A DNA stretch of 64,000 nucleotides, taken from contig NZ_ATXK01000004.1 in NCBI RefSeq assembly GCF_000421645.1, forward strand, positions 186,001 through 250,000, read 5' to 3'. This document shows, one piece after another, positions 62,191 to 64,000 of this stretch. The position numbers and the translations under genes were made by a program. Numbering within the stretch: position 1 is the first letter of the stretch; every line of letters starts with the position of its first letter. Origin of the DNA: Aurantimonas coralicida DSM 14790 (GTDB taxonomy: Bacteria; Pseudomonadota; Alphaproteobacteria; Rhizobiales; Rhizobiaceae). Under the pieces are notes generated by a model. The model had not been told where the DNA came from and searched no databases. It was given only the letters and a program-made list of their open reading frames with translations.

Positions 62191-64000
62191 ATGAGCTCGA
62201 CACCCCAACAGAGCGCGCCCGAGGTTCCGTTCCTCATGGAGCGCCGTCGCTTCATGCTGGTCCCGGGGCTGATCGCCGTGGTCGGCGCGCTGATCACCGG
62301 CGCCATCTCCTTCGTCGTCCTGATGGGACTGACGCCGATCGCGCCGACCGACACGATCGTCACCATCGCCACCATCGTCAACGGCGCCTTCGTCGTGCTG
62401 CTCTGCGTCTTGATCGGGCGCGAGGTGCTGCGCATGGTCCGGGCTCGTCGCCAGGGCAGGGCGGCCTCCCGCCTGCATGTGCGCATCGTTGCCCTGTTCT
62501 CGATCGTCGCGGCGCTGCCGGCGCTGCTCGTGGCCATCGTTGCCGGCGTGACGCTCGATCTCGGACTGGATCGCTGGTTCGAGATCCGCACGCGCACCAT
62601 TGTGGAATCGTCGATCAGCGTCGCCCGGGCCTATGTGAACGAGAACGCCCGCAATCTGCAGGGTTCGACCCTGTCGATGGCCTACGATCTCGATCAGCAG
62701 CGGCGGCTGTTCGATCTCGACCAGAACGGTTTCGAGAACCTGATGACCGATCAGGCCAAGGGGCGCTCGCTGCTTGGCGCGCAGATCCTGCGGGCCGACG
62801 GAACGCCCTTCCTGCGCGCCGACGTGGCGGTCGAACGTCCGCTGCCGGTGCCGCCGGAGGACGCGCTGCAGCGCGCGGCGGACGGCAATCTGGTGTTCAT
62901 CCCGCCCGGCGTGACCAATCTCGTCGGTGCGATCATCAAGCTGCGGCAATTGCCCAACAGCTATCTCTACACGGTACGGGCGGTCGATCCGGAAGTGCTC
63001 GACGCGTTGCGGCTGATGGAGGAGCGTTCGGCGGAATATTCCAGCCTCCAGGCCAACCGTCTGGGCCTGCAGGTCGCCTTCGCGCTGCTGTATCTCGGCA
63101 TCATGCTGATCGTGCTCCTGTCGGCGATCTGGACCGGCATCGGCGTCGCCGACCGGCTGGTGCGGCCGATCCGGCTTTTGATGGGCGCTGCGGACGAGGT
63201 GTCGAGCGGCAACCTCGCCGTCTCGGTCCCGGTGCGGACCTCCGATGGCGATGTCGGCTCCCTGTCCAACACCTTCAACAACATGATCCTGCAGTTGCGC
63301 AGCCAGCGCTCCGAACTGGTCCACGCCAAGGACGTCATCGACGAGCGCCGCCGTTTCACCGAGGCGGTGTTGTCCGGCGTGACGGTGGGCGTCATCGGTG
63401 TCGAGCGCGACGGCTCGGTGTCGATGCTGAACCCGTCGGCCGAGCGGATCCTGCATGTCGACGCCAAGGCCGTCGTCGGCCGGTCGCTGATCGAGACGTT
63501 CCCGACGATCGGCCAGGTCTTCGAGGCTGCAACGGCCTCGTCGCGCCCCGAATTTCAGGAGCAGGTGAAGCTGCGCATCCGCGATCGCGAGCGCGTTCTG
63601 GCCATCCGCATCACCTCGTCCGAGGAGAGCGAGGGCGCTCGCTCCAGCGTCGTGACGATCGACGACATCACCGATCTCGTCGATGCGCAGCGATCGTCAG
63701 CCTGGGCCGATGTCGCACGGCGCATCGCGCATGAGATCAAGAACCCGCTGACCCCGATCCAGCTTTCGGCCGAGCGCATCCGGCGGCGCTACGGCAAGCG
63801 CATCGAGGACGACCGCGAGGTCTTCGACCGGTGCATCGAGACGATCATCCGGCAGGTCTCCGACATCGGCCGGATGGTGGACGAATTCTCCACCTTCGCC
63901 CGCATGCCGAAGCCGCGCATGGAACCAAAGGACCTGCGCGAAGCGTTGCGGGAAGCGGTGTTCATGCGGGAAATGGGGGATCACGGTATTTCGTTCGTTG
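62191..64000 (+). CDS. ntrY: NtrY membrane sensor kinase, N-terminal and central part
   Basis: The frame from ATG at 62191 is open to the window end, giving 603 codons; the ATPase domain is cut off. Near the N-terminus are hydrophobic helices (about 24-52, 58-80, 93-117) around a periplasmic sensor region, another helix near residue 290-315, a HAMP domain (ADRLVRPIRLLMGAADEV), a PAS domain, and the phosphorylated His514 in RRIAHEIKNPLTP. NtrY with NtrX controls nitrogen, redox and envelope functions in alphaproteobacteria. ntrX is expected just beyond the window. Confidence 0.95.
   Translation, partial: MSSTPQQSAPEVPFLMERRRFMLVPGLIAVVGALITGAISFVVLMGLTPIAPTDTIVTIATIVNGAFVVLLCVLIGREVLRMVRARRQGRAASRLHVRIVALFSIVAALPALLVAIVAGVTLDLGLDRWFEIRTRTIVESSISVARAYVNENARNLQGSTLSMAYDLDQQRRLFDLDQNGFENLMTDQAKGRSLLGAQILRADGTPFLRADVAVERPLPVPPEDALQRAADGNLVFIPPGVTNLVGAIIKLRQLPNSYLYTVRAVDPEVLDALRLMEERSAEYSSLQANRLGLQVAFALLYLGIMLIVLLSAIWTGIGVADRLVRPIRLLMGAADEVSSGNLAVSVPVRTSDGDVGSLSNTFNNMILQLRSQRSELVHAKDVIDERRRFTEAVLSGVTVGVIGVERDGSVSMLNPSAERILHVDAKAVVGRSLIETFPTIGQVFEAATASSRPEFQEQVKLRIRDRERVLAIRITSSEESEGARSSVVTIDDITDLVDAQRSSAWADVARRIAHEIKNPLTPIQLSAERIRRRYGKRIEDDREVFDRCIETIIRQVSDIGRMVDEFSTFARMPKPRMEPKDLREALREAVFMREMGDHGISFV

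Overview
This window is a 64 kb stretch of core chromosome from a high-GC alphaproteobacterium, almost certainly of the order Hyphomicrobiales (Rhizobiales). The evidence is conserved gene order: ridA-gdpD-GNAT-hit next to clpAS; rpsB-tsf-pyrH-frr-uppS-cdsA-rseP-bamA-lpxD-fabZ-lpxA-lpxI-lpxB; gltA-gltX-comEC-lexA-moeA-moaC-trpC-trpD-ppiD; tpiA-secG-pyrG-kdsA-eno-ftsB-pdhABC-lpdA-lipA-ratA-cinA-ispDF-dusB-ntrBC-ntrY. Family-level markers agree: an EipB (DUF1849) protein, LpxI instead of LpxH, fused IspDF, a lipoyl domain on the E1-beta subunit, and a GTTC-N7-GTTC SOS box. I see no rRNA, tRNA, CRISPR array, insertion sequence or prophage.

Layout. 1-5.0 kb: end of an MscS channel gene, a YdcF protein, DUF599 and DUF1489 proteins, two small unknown genes (one of 41 codons behind a perfect CtrA box), and a DacA-like carboxypeptidase with a SPOR domain. 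5.4-12.9 kb: phasin, clpS-clpA, a leftward ridA-gdpD-GNAT-hit operon, and the envelope protein EipB. 13.2-26.7 kb: translation (rpsB, tsf, frr), UMP kinase, lipid carrier and phospholipid synthesis (uppS, cdsA), envelope proteolysis and outer membrane assembly (rseP, bamA), and the lipid A operon (lpxD-fabZ-lpxA-lpxI-lpxB). 26.8-38.4 kb: leftward gltA, gltX, lexA and a tightly overlapping ppiD-trpD-trpC-moaC-moeA chain, with comEC rightward. 38.6-45.2 kb: tpiA, secG, pyrG, a VOC protein, kdsA, eno. 45.2-47.3 kb: two leftward FNT-family channels. 47.4-56.6 kb: ftsB, the complete pyruvate dehydrogenase complex (pdhA, pdhB, pdhC, lpdA) with an SRPBCC gene and an SGNH hydrolase inserted, then lipA, which makes its lipoyl cofactor, and ratA. 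56.6-64 kb: leftward ispDF-cinA, and the rightward nitrogen-control operon dusB-ntrB-ntrC-ntrY, cut off by the window end.

Most of this is ordinary housekeeping DNA. The observations most worth following are regulatory: the phasin and pdhA upstream regions carry related TGC-N3-GCA palindromes placed between a TTGAAT -35-like element and a -10-like element, suggesting that a PhaR-type repressor could link polyhydroxybutyrate storage to acetyl-CoA supply. Others are a CtrA box in front of an unannotated 41-aa membrane peptide, the absence of dxr from its usual slot between cdsA and rseP although ispDF is present, and a cluster of GTTGCA repeats in front of ntrY.
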